Shown here: positions 38,601-50,600 of the stretch, piece by piece | How the letters are laid out: each line of letters opens with the position of its first letter | Position numbering within the stretch: position 1 is the stretch's first letter | DNA from: Capra hircus | Lineage: Eukaryota > Chordata > Mammalia > Artiodactyla > Bovidae | Assembly: GCF_001704415.2 (NCBI RefSeq) | Contig: NC_030826.1 | Coordinates: 52,887,362 to 52,951,361, forward strand | Direction of reading: 5' to 3' | Length of the DNA stretch: 64,000 nt | Translations under genes and position numbers: made by a program | The notes under the pieces: model-generated | Database searches by the model: none | The model's input: only the letters and a program-made list of their open reading frames with translations | What the model was told of the DNA's origin: nothing

Positions 38601-41600
38601 TGCTCTGTGCTGTCAGGGACAAGTATGTGTATACGTGCGTGTAGTGATGTGAGGACAGGAGGAAATACCTGGCCAGGTTAAGGACGGCTCCCCAGAGCAG
38701 CTGATCTGCATTCTGAGTCGTGAAGGACGGAAGGAGATTCCCAGGCAGAGAGAACGGTTTGAGGATTCCTGAGCCACACAGAGGTAGTGTTCCAGGCCCA
38801 AGTGCACATAGTGAGCTGCTCTGGAGCTTAGCACAGAGTGAACCACACCAGCAGCAATCCACTCAGGCACAGACGTGTGGGACCCAACACAGGCCAGTGA
38901 GAGCCAGAGCCCGACACGTGGCTCGAGAGTCTGAAGAGACGCACCTCTGGGGCTCCTCCACCCTCCTGGGGTCCTCATGTGATGCAACAGAACAGAGCAA
39001 GGCAGAGTAAGGGTCCCGGTGACCCGGCCACATCCCAGGCTGTGCCCACCCCGCCCTGGTCTCATCTGCAAGATTTTAACTTATCGAGGCAACTGAGTGA
39101 CTACAGAGAGAGGTCAGTGCCACTGATAGAAAACGTAATGTTGCTCACAGCTCCCCAAGAAAGGAGAGGCGCGGGCAGCCATGCAGGGGCAAAGTGGGGA
39201 GCCGCAGGTTTGGTCAGGAGGCAGGAGGAGGATGGAGGGAAGCCCAGGCCAGAGGCTGGTAGGGCTGGGGAAACTGCTCCGGACGGGCCCTGGGGTCATC
39301 TCTGGTTATCTGGTACCTGGCGCTGGGGTAATGGAGAAGGGGAAACATGGGCTTGGGATATGAGGGTTTGTTAGATGAAGGAGGTGATTGGGCATTGGGC
39401 TGGTTTGCACAAGAAAGGCGTGCCCCCATCCCAGCCCTTTGCTCTCTTAGAAGTGGCTGGCCCTGTGGGGGTGGGTGGGGATTGGGCAGTCTCTCCCCAG
39501 CCAGCAAGATTTCTTTTCTTCTTCTTCTTTTGTACCACACAAGACTCTTAAGAGTCCCTTGGACTGCAAGGAGATCCAATCAGTCCATTCTAAAGATCAG
39601 TCCTGGGTGTTCATTGGAAGGACTGATGCTAAAGCTGAAACTCCAATACTTTGGTCACCTCATGCAAAGAGTTGGCTTGTTGGAAAAGACTCTGATGCTG
39701 GGAGGGATTGGGCGCAGGAGGAGAAGGGGACAACAGAGGATGAGATGGCTGGATGGCATTACCGACTCGATGGACGTGAGTTTGAGTGAACTCCGGGAGT
39801 TGGTGTTGGACAGGGAGGCCTGGCGTGCTGCAGTTCATGGGGTCGCAAAGAGTCGGACACGACTGAGCGACTGAACTGAACTGAGCTGAACCACACCAGG
39901 CAGCTTGTAGGATTTTTAGTTCCCTGACCAGGGATCAAACCCAGGCCTGCAACAGTGAGAATGCTGAGACCTTAACCACTGGACAGCCAGGGAATTCCCA
40001 GCAAGATTTTTAAAGATACCAAAACTTCTTACTGCTGCTATGTAGTCATTTCAGTCGTGTCTGACTCTGTGTGGCCCTATGGACTGCTGCCCCCCAGGCG
40101 CCTCTGTCCATGGGATTCTCTAGGCAAGAATACTTGTTAAGATATAGAAACTTCAAAAAATATGTTTTGTACATACCCTCCACCTTGAGATTTTCCGGTT
40201 ATGGGAGCCAATCGCTACCTTTTCGCTAAGACCAATTTGGATTGCGTTTTCTGTCTCTTGAAATGCAAAAGGCCTGTCCAGCCAGGACCTCCCGTGCTCC
40301 TGCTGCAGCCGTCCATGTGGTCTTCACTCAGGTCCTCAGATATGTGCCTCCCCTCAGCGCAGGCCCTTTGCTGTTTCTCTAGCTCTTCGCCTCCCGTCCA
40401 TCAGCTCTCAGACCAACAATCACTTCTCAGGGGGTGGCCCCCAACCTCCTCCTCACTACATCTGAGTACAAGGATGAGAGTTATGACGACTCAGTTTTTG
40501 ATTTGCTGATAAACGTGTGACCCTAGTCCTGGACTATCTACATCCCCGTGAGCCCTGTCCACACTCCCAGTGCCCCCTCCCACCACGTGTACACAGCAGG
40601 TGAGTAACTACTAAATGAACGAAGCTAGGGGTGAGTCATCCTGGGGTCTGCCAGGCAAAAGGTCACGTCCGGCGTGCCTTCACATGGGAGAACGTCGCCA
40701 ATCGGCAAGTGTCCCCTCCTCTCATCTCGGGAGGTTAGCGGCACTTGGACCAACAGGGAGCTGCTCCCCAGGTCAGGGAGACCACGAGGCGAAGCCCTCA
40801 CCCATCTGTTCCCCTCCTGCCCGCCTGCAGACCGACCTGGAAGACATGACGGACCTCATAGAGATGCGGGAGGAGATTTCCAACCTGGTCATCAGTGCCA
40901 TGAAGGAGGCCGAGGAGTACCAGGACTCCTTCGAGCGCTACTCCTACCTGTGGACGGACGACCCCCAGGAGTTCATGAAGAACTTCCTCACTTACGGGTG
41001 CGCCATCAGCCGGGAGGACCTGGACGGCCACCCTGAGGAGACCCTCCCCAAGACGCCGCCCACCCTCGCCCAGTTCCAGCAGCAGGTGTGGTGTTCTCGC
41101 TTCTGGAATCAACCACTCCCTCCCCACCCCCCACCGCTGTGCAGAGGCATTGGGTTTGATTGAGAACTCGGGTGAACGTTTTTGTTAAATGTAGGTTTTA
41201 TTATTATTCAAGTATGGAGAGACCAACAGACCAGCAGACAGCCACCATGAAAAGAGGGCTCCCGAGAGGACGGGGCACTCCAGGCCGTGGGTGTCGCCAG
41301 CAGGGCACTAGTGTTGGGAGACAGAGAATGAGGGGAAAGCGTGACCGAGAACTCACGCGAGGGTCTTCATGGGAAGGAACAAGGAAGGCAGGGCAAGCCG
41401 GCTTCGGATGGGTTAGTTTGAGCCATTTCAGTGGCTCGGGTATATGGGCTGTCTCAGGTTGTCAGGTACCTGGCCCCTGGGTGATATCTGAGCAGGTGGA
41501 CAGTGGCCTCAAGTGTGAGAGCGGGTGGTAAAAATTGGGGTGCAGACTCTGGTTCATTGTTTGCACATGAAACAATGTGGTCCTTGGCGGGGCGGGGCGG

Positions 41601-44600
41601 GGCGGCGGGGGGGGGAGGGTGTCTGCTATCTCTAGGAAAGAGCCAGCCTGTGACTAGGGGCAGGCTTGTCCCTCCAGGGTCAGCAAGGCCACCGATGCCA
41701 AAACATCAGGAATGTAGAACATGATGGGAATTTCCTGGTGGTCTGGCAGTTAGGACTCGACTCTTCCTGGGTTTGCTCCCAGGTCAGGGAACTAAGATCC
41801 TTCAAAACACATGGAGTGGCCAAAATATATATGTATATTATAACACAAGAAAACGTAATGAGCTTACAGACCTTCATGTCTTTTCCTGAAGCTTGGTGAG
41901 GGTGGCCCAGCCACAGGGGAGATGCTTGGGGTAGGGCACACAGTCTCTCCCACAGTGGGAGGGGGACAGCCGGCTGCCGATCTTGAAAGCCTCGAGGACA
42001 GGCAGCAGCACAAAGCTGGTGGAGTCAAGGGTGCCCCACGGCACCTGGGACCCTTGCACCCCTCGGAGCTTAGGTCATGCCCTCCTTCAGAAGCCCTGCT
42101 GGCCTCGCCCAGCGATGTCCCTTTCTGACAGCCTGTATCCTATGTTCGGCGATAGACTTCTGGGCTGCAGGGGCTGTCCGCTGGGGCTGGGAGAAGGAAA
42201 GGAGCGCGTGTGAGGGCCTCCCCTGCTGCCACGCGCTGTGCTGGCCCCACCACAGCAGCCCGAGAGCTGAGCAGGTCCTTGCCTCCCAGATCGACTCCTA
42301 CGAGAAGCTGTACGAGGAGGTGTCCAAGTGCGACAACACCAAGGTGTTCAACGGCTGGCTGCAGTGTGACTGCCGCCCCTTCAAGCAGGCCCTCCTCAAC
42401 ACCATCAAGCGCTGGAGCCTCATGTTCAAGCGGCACCTGAGCAACCACGTCATCAGCAGGTGGGCACCAGGACCGCTGCCCCGGCCCACCCCCACCCCCA
42501 CCCCCACCCCCACCGCCCTGACGCTGACCGCACCCCAGAGAGCCTTGTGCCAGGGCCCCCAGCCAGCTGGGTGTAGAGTTGAAGGTCAGGTTTAAAGACC
42601 AGCGGCCCCACGGAGCGTGGGTCCCAGCAGGAAAGTGTCACCTGGTGGGGAGTGGGGGCCCTGGTTCCTCAATCATTGCTTCTTTACTGGGCACTTACCG
42701 TGTCTGGCCAACAGGTGCCAAGGAATCCTTTAGGAGCCCTGAGTTGGGCAGGGAAGCCTGGCATAAAACTCAAGGGTGGTACCTGTGCAGTTACAGGCGG
42801 TGGTGGGCTGGGAGTCACCAGGAGCCCCGAGAACGTGTAATCCCGCTCTTCCATCCAGGAGGTCCTGCAAAGGCCACCCTTAGATGTGACCCTACCCAGG
42901 ACTCGCCAACCAGTTGAGCTAGTGAAACATGAGGTGCCAGGCAGACAGGGACACGGCCCTCCCCTAGAGGGGGGCGCCCATCACATGCGGCCTCATACCC
43001 ACCAGCCTCGCGGACCTGGAAGCCTTCATGAAAGTTGCCAGGATGGGCTTAACGAAGCCCGTTAAGGAGGGGGATTATGAAGGCCTCGTGGAAGTGATGG
43101 GGCATCTGATGAGGGTCAAGGAGAGGCAGACGGCCACGGACAACATGTTTGAGCCTCTGAAGCAGACCATCGAGCTGCTCAAGTCCTACGGGGAGGAGAT
43201 GCCCGAGGAGACGCACGTGAAGCTGCAGGTAGACGGGCCTGGGATGCCCCGTCGGGGGAGCTGGAGCCCCGCGGGGCATGGCCAGAGGAGGACGGGCCCT
43301 TGTGACCTGGAACCTGTGGGCCAAACCTCCTCTTCTAGACCTGAGATTACCGGGGAACAGTGGGGTGGGAGGACAAGGCTCTCCAGAGACGAGGGGACAG
43401 GCAGATTGCCTCCCAAGGGTGGGAGGGGAATAGTCCCTGCATTTAGCTGGCATTTCAATGGATTAGAAATGCCTTCATGTCCCATGCCTCCTCCTGAGCC
43501 CAGCGGGACCCTGGGCATGAGGGACAGTGGACTGAGAACGGGGTCTGCAGAGGCCCTGCCAAGATCAGAGGCCAGCAGCGAGGCTGAGAGAGAGACCAGC
43601 TCCCTGGAAGAGAAGGCTCCCAGGCAGCTCCAGGCCGTGCAGCAGAGGGGCCACGGCAGGGGATGCAGGGACTTGAAGAGTCCGGCACTTGATGCTGATT
43701 TGCCGGATGCCAGTGTCGGCGCCAATGCATCTGTGTGTGCGGCTGGGGTCGGTGGGGGGAGGGAGGGACGGAGGAGATGGGTCCTGCAGGCAGGGTCAAG
43801 CCACCCCCCGGGCTTTGTCTCCTCCCAGACATGGCTGCCTCTACCCACTCCCTTTCTCTGCCCTGACTGTGTCTGGTCACACAGGCCTGATTCCCTGTGC
43901 TGGGAGACACGGACTCCAGCCAGTGCCCAAGACCGCCGGCAGAGGGAGTGACAGGATGGTGTGGGTGGCTGTGGCGACCTCTCGCGCTGCCCAGACCCTG
44001 GTTTAGAGCATGTCATGTTTGGCCCCTTTTCCCCCTGCCCAGGGCTCAGTAAGGACCAGGATTAGAAGTGTTTGTGGCCAGGCCCAGGAGCTCTGGGGCC
44101 ATGGACAGGGCAAGTGGGGTGGTAAAAGTTCTGATAAATGTTTGAGGCCTGCCACTGCCAACGAAGACTGTTAGTTAATTGTAGAAGAAAGTGAAACAAT
44201 ACCTATTTGTGGGCAAAGAGATTAGGGGCTGGGATTTCTGTCTTTAAAATATTTTACGGCAAGTACAATATTTGCCCAATTGTGGAGAACTTGGAAAATA
44301 CAAATCTTCATCTGATTGCCAAAGTCATTCTTTCTTTACATATAAAAATGTATTTATTTTAATTGGAGGCTAATTACTTTACAACATCGTAGGGGTTTTG
44401 CCGTACATTGACATGAATCCGCCACGGGTGTACATGTGTTCCCCATCCTGAGCCCCTCTCCCACTTCCCTCCCCATAACGTCATTCTTGAAATGACAAAA
44501 CGACAGGAATGGAAGACAGGTTAGTGGCTGCCCAGGTTGGGGATGCGGGGTAGGTGCTGATGCGAAGAGCTGACACAGGACAGTTCCCTCGCAGGGACGA

Positions 44601-47600
44601 ACAGCGAGGTGTGCAGATTGTCGTGGGGGTTATGGGAACCTATACATGAGACAAAAATGCCTAGGACTACCCCTGCCTACAACACACGCACTCACACGCA
44701 CACGTAGATTGAGCCTAAAACAGGGTAAAACCTGACAAGTTCCGTCATCTGTTAACAGAAACACCCCAGGGTCCGATGCTGGCTTGGCTCTCGAGCCTTA
44801 GTTATATAAGATGCCAGCGCTGTGGAAGCCTGTGGGGAGGCACACAGGACTCTTTGTGCTATCTTTTTTCAATACTTATTTATTGATTTATTTGCCTACA
44901 CTGTGTCTTAGTTGCAGCACGCAGCGTCTTTGGCTGTGGCACGGGGGATCTAGTTCCCTGACCAGGAATCGAACTTGGGATCGCAGAGCCTTAGCCACTG
45001 GACCACCAGGGAAGTCCCTCCCTGTGATATTTTTGCAGCTCCCCATGAGTCCATAATGATCTCACACTAGAAAATTTTTAAAAAGAGCAGGAAAGGGAGT
45101 GGTCCTTGGCCTTTACTTGCACAGGAACTGCCAGAGCAGTGGACAAACACCAAGAAGCTGGCCATCCAGGTGAAGCAGAACGTGTCGCCCCTGCAGGCCA
45201 ACGAGGTCAGCATCCTGAGGCGGAAGTGCCAGCAGTTTGAGGTACGGTGGCCTGGGGGGCGGGGCCGGGGTGCAGCCCCCACCACGGCCAGGCCCTGGGA
45301 CAGGGAGCCTGAGTGTCTCACGTGGTCCTCCCTCAGCTCAAGCAGCACGAGTTCAGAGAGAGGTTCAGACAAGAAGCCCCGTTCACCTTCAGCGACCCCG
45401 ACCCCTACAAGTCCCTCAGTAAGGTATTTCTGCTCAAGGAGGAGATGCGGTGGTAACTCTGGGGACCCATCTTTTCTCAAGCTGTCATCCTCATGAGCCC
45501 AGAAACACGGCCTCGATGGGACCAGCTTTGGGCCGAGCACACGTGTGTGTGTGTGCTTATGTGCGGGCACGTGCGTGTGTGTGTGCACAGACATGCAAGC
45601 TCAGCCATCCTATGGGCCGCCCCTCCAGGCCCCACCAGAGAAGCCAGGGGTGGCTGGGGGGACGGATAGGGGTTAGCTGCCTTCCAGTGTGTGTGGGGTC
45701 GGAGTGCAGTGTGCCGACGGCTCTGGGAGTCACTGGGATGTGACGAGTGGGGGCAGGCGGGGAAGGCTCCACCGAGTGCGGGCACCCCGCTCACCGGCTT
45801 CCTCCCATGCCCACAGCAACAAAAGAGCATCGCGGCCATGGAGAGCATCATGGAGGCGCTGTGCAAGTCCGGGAGCCTCTTCGAGGTCAGCGTCCCGGAC
45901 TACAAGCAGCTTAAGGCTTGTCACAAAGAGGTCCGCCTGCTGAAGGAGCTCTGGGACATGATCATCATGGTGAGGGGCCATTCTGGCTTGGGGGGGCGGG
46001 TGGGGCAGGTAGAAAGAGAGGGAGGTGGGAGAGGGGTTCACGGGCAGCATCCCAGCACCAAGAAGGGGCAGCTCCCGTTATCCCCCCATGACACCCACCT
46101 CTGATGGTTGATGGAGGCAGCCCCTCTTCCCAAACACAAGAGTAGGAAGCCTCACTCTCCGCCCCAGGGTCCAGACAGTGTCCACAGCACACGGGCGTGC
46201 TAGTTCCCCGTGGTCTCGCCTTTTGGCCCCTCTATTTCCAGAGATATTTCAGTTCTCTTTTTTCACTTTTTCTGTATGGCAGTATGTGTGCATGCGTGCA
46301 AAGTCGCTTCAGTCGTGTCTGACTCTGCAACCCCATGGACTGTAGGCCACCAGGCTCCTCCATCCATGGAATTCTCCAGGCAAAAGTACTGGAGTGGGTT
46401 GCCAGGCTCTCCCCCAAGGATCTTCCTGACCCAGGGATTGGACTTGCGTCCCCTGCATTGGCAGGCGGGTTCTTCACCACTGTGCCACGGACAAAGCCCT
46501 CATTGGAGAATAGCTGGCTAACAGTGCTGTGTCTCAGGTGTCCAGCAAAGTGACTCAGTTATGCATATACATGTATCTGTTCCTTTTCGAATTCTTTTCC
46601 CATTTAGGTTATCACAGAGTATGGAGAGGAGTTCCCTGTGCTACACAGTAGGTCCCTACTGGTTGTCTGTCTTTTTTTTTTTTAATAGATAATGCCTTGA
46701 TTTTAATTTTTTTAATCTCTTGGCCGCACCGAGTGGCATGCAGGATCTTAGTTCCCTGACCAGGGATCGAACCCGTGCCCTCTGCAGTGGAAGCACAGAG
46801 TCCCAACCACTGGGCCGCCAGGGAAGTCTCCCTGGTTATCTGTCTTAAATACAGCAGTGTGTGCCTGTCAACCCCAAACTCCCAACGCATCCCTCCCTCC
46901 CCACCCGCCGTGACCTTAAGTTCCTTTTCTAAGTCTGTGTTAGTTCTTCTCCTTTGTGCTCTTGAATGAACTTCAGAATCTGTCAAATCCTCTCTTCACA
47001 CAGAAAACTCTCAGACTACACACAGACTTGAATCTCCTCTGTGAGCTCATCTGGGGAGGGTTCCCCTCCTGGCAGCAGTATTTGTCCCTGCCCAGGAGCA
47101 GGCCCTGTCTTGTCATGTATCTTGTTTTTAGATTACATCTTAGTAAGATCATGTAAATGTCTGTATCCTGACCATGCTGAATTTATCTCTCATAGAGGGC
47201 GGAGTCGGGGAGAATCTTTGTAGCCACAGGCTCCATCACAACCACCCCCAAAGGGAGAGAATCCATCAGAGCCTCTAGATACCTTTTTTTTTTTTTTTTT
47301 TGCAATTCACTGAATTCAAGTGGCTCGTGCTCGAGTGACCGGACTGAACAATGCTGCTGCTAAGTCGCTTCTGCCGTGTCTGACTCTGGGCGACCCCACA
47401 GACGGCAGCCCACCAGGCTCCTCTGTCCCTGGGATTCTCCAGGCAAGGACTGAACAATAAGCGAAGTCAACTCAGAAAGCTGCACTGTCCCTTGATAAAT
47501 ACCACTTAGCACTGACCCAAGAATGCAGGTTGTCTTTCCCAGGAGATAACGATAAGCATTTCCGGTCAGGGTGTTGCAAGAAAAATTGACAAAACAAATG

Positions 47601-50600
47601 AGCCAGGGTACTTCTACGATAACAGGATACAGAAGCAGCTTAAACTTAAACCAGAAAGGGCCATCGATTTCCGTGGGGATTAATGCTTCAAGTCTCGGGA
47701 TTTGCAGAGTCAGTCCCTTGTCAGCGCCCCAACTGTTGGTCATTGTCTGTCAAGGACGTCTACCAAGATCAGGCTGCTCTGCCCCAAGCCTCTGCCAGCA
47801 ACCTCTGGCCTTCTCCAGGACCCCCGTCCAGCTCCCAAGCCGTTCTCAGCCCACCCTGAATATAAGACTGGAGCCTCTTGGGTTTCCGCCTCCGCGCTTG
47901 GCAGGGGGGTGCCCCAGTACCACCTGGGTCTTGTTTCATTCTGTTACGGGTGGAATTTCTTCTGGTGCGTCTTTGTCAGTGTAAGCTAGGTTGGGCTTCC
48001 CTGGTGGCTCAGTAGTAAAGCGTCCGGCTGCCAATGAGGGAGGCCTGGGTTCGGTCCCTGGATCGGGAAGGTCCCCTGGAGAAGGAAACCGCAACCCACT
48101 CCAGTTTTCTTGCCTGGGAGACTGCATGGACAGAGGAGCCTGGTGGGCCACAGTCTTTGGTGTTGCCAAGAGTCAGACAAGACTTAGTGATTAAACAACA
48201 ACAAGTAAGCTAGGTTACTCTGCAGTAACAAACAGCCCTAAGACACAAAATCTCTGTGTTGTTAACCACAGACACATATTTTTCGTTCGTGCAAAGTCCA
48301 CACTCCAGTTCCAGGCAAACCCTCCACAGCTCAGTGCATGTCCACAACTGCCGAGGCAGGTAGGGGGAACTGTGGGTTCAGCGTTGGCACCTCGTTGCCT
48401 CTGCCCCCCAGGTGACAGGTGTCATCCACATTCCATTGGTTGGGGCAACTTTTGTGGCCTCAGCAAGACATGGGACAGAACAAGATCCTGGTGAGCAGTG
48501 ACGAAGCCCATGTTTTGCCAAAATCTCTCTTAACTGCTGACTTTTAAGTTAAATCTATCATGGTAGAACTGGGGTTCTTTTTGCTCCCCCTGTATCCGGT
48601 CACTTTACCAAGCTCTGTCCTTAGTGCTGGAGACTCCTCATTGGATTTTTCCGTCCGAGAGCAATGCCAGGAAGGTGGCATGGGTGCCTTCCTGAACCGT
48701 CCCCAGTAGAGGAGTCAGCGGGCGTTTCTCCACCTCAGGTCAACACCAGCTTCGACGCCTGGAAGACCACCAAGTGGAAGGACATCAACGTGGAGCAGAT
48801 GGACATAGACTGTAAGAAGTTTGCCAAGGATGTGAGGTCCCTGGACAAGGAGATGAAGAGCTGGGATGCCTTCGTGGGGCTGGACAACACCGTGAAGAAC
48901 ATGATCACGTCCCTGCGCGCCGTGAGCGAGCTGCAGAACCCCGCCATCCGGGACCGCCACTGGCAGCAGCTCATGCAGGCCACCCAGGTACCACACTGGC
49001 GCAGGGGCGGAGGGCAGCTCTCCTCGGGAACTCGCTGCGGGAGTGGGGGGCTGACGCTGGCAAAGCTGGCTTCACGCGTGCGCACCCCAGGCCATCACAC
49101 AGGGCTCCAGGCTCAGGTGGCCCCAAGCGGGGTTAGAGGCTCTGCTGTCACTATCTTGATTTCCTTAATCAATACCTTTTTCACACGGGATTCCATCATT
49201 TTCATTTTGTACCAGGGTTAGGGTTAGGGTTAGGGTTAGGGTTAGGGTTAGGGTTAGGGTTTACTCAAATTACTGGCAAATTACTCAGCCAGTACTGCTT
49301 GTAGCATGAATGGTAAATGTCCATGGGGCTCAGGAAGTTTGGGGTGGAAGAATAGTCCTGGGTCCCCCCCATGTACCCCAGGAGCGTAGGGTCCTAGCGC
49401 CAAAATTTTCCCAGGAATGTTCCCAAGTGGGAAGCGGGAGGGACATTGGCCTTGACACTCACTGAAGGCGAATAGGACCATTCCCACTGTCAGCAAACAT
49501 TGAACAAAACTCTATGGAACGGCTACTCTGCAGAGGCCCCACGTAGATGTCAAGGAAGCAGAGAGGTTGAGGACACGGGCCCTGCACTCAGAGCAGCGAA
49601 GGGAAAAAGGACACGGGCCATGGTGTTTGGGAGGCGGAGTGGGGTGCTCAGCGGCAGTTCTAGGGGTGCAGAGGAGGCAGCCACCTCCCCGGTTAGGGAA
49701 CTGCGGGACCAGCATCAGGAACATGTGGGGCGTGGCCTGGGCCTTGGGGAAGGGAAGGGAGGGACAGATGAGCAGAAGGGATTGCCTCAAATACTGAGGC
49801 CACCGGCCTGCAGGCTCATGTACCCCATCCAGGGCCTGGGAGAGACCCCGGGCAGTGACCAACAAACGACAGCAACGTCCCAGGAATCGGGCCTCACCAA
49901 GGGCTTGTTGAGACCTGGGCAGGTATTTTCCCAACCATGATTGAGAAACACTCAGTTCCATCAGTTGGTCAAACCAGTTTTTGTGGCAGGCTTGGAATCC
50001 AGGCTTGGAAATGTCTATGCGACAGCGAGAAAGATTTGAAGACGGTGACACCATGCAAATACCTGCTATTGTTACCAGAGTAACAGTACCTGTGACGCAG
50101 CCACGCCTGTTGCCAACACGGCAGCTTCCCCAGATGGATCGGGTCCTGCCGCTGCGGTCACAAAGCCCCACACGATGGGGGATCTTAAAACCACAAAATG
50201 TCCCTGGAGGCCAGAAACTGGAAGTCAAGGAGTCAGCAGAGCCATGATCCCTCCGATGTCTAGGGGAGGACCCTCCCCTGCCTCTCCCAGCTTCCGGTGG
50301 TCCCAGGCGGCCCTTGGCTAGTGGCCGCGCCCGAAGCATCCTTGCCTCCGCGGTCACCTGGCCTCCTCTGCATTTCAAACCTCCCTCTCCTTTTCATGTT
50401 GAAAACAGCTGCCATCATGTTTAGGTTCTGTGTAGTTGACCCGAGATGATTGCATCTCAAGATCCTTAACAACTGCAGAGACTCTATTCCTGAATAAGGT
50501 CACATTCTGAAGTCCTGGTGGGCCCTGTTGCTACCAGTTTTACAGGGAGGAGAGGCCTGGAGGAGTGTCTGCCCAAGTCACGGAACTCCCAACACCCGCT

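Larger units (their letters stand above)
39501..40009. mobile_element. Nested insertion: BovB 3' end inside an antisense SINE
   Basis: Outer 12-bp repeats CCAGCAAGATTT (39501-39512, 39998-40009) flank an antisense SINE whose halves are 39513-39540 and 39890-39997. Inner 7-bp repeats ACCACAC (39534-39540, 39890-39896) flank BovB. Two successive insertions are therefore readable. Confidence 0.88.

Noticed and set aside
43028..43951. 307-residue frame continuing past exon 21
   Set aside because: Only the first part is exon 21; the donor at 43229 and exon 22 continuity show that the rest is intron read-through.
43186..44016. 276-residue open frame on the minus strand
   Set aside because: Antisense shadow of the same low-stop GC-rich region; no family resemblance.
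49512..50378. 288-residue open frame on the minus strand
   Set aside because: Intronic and partly over an old LTR remnant; no recognisable protein family or splice structure.
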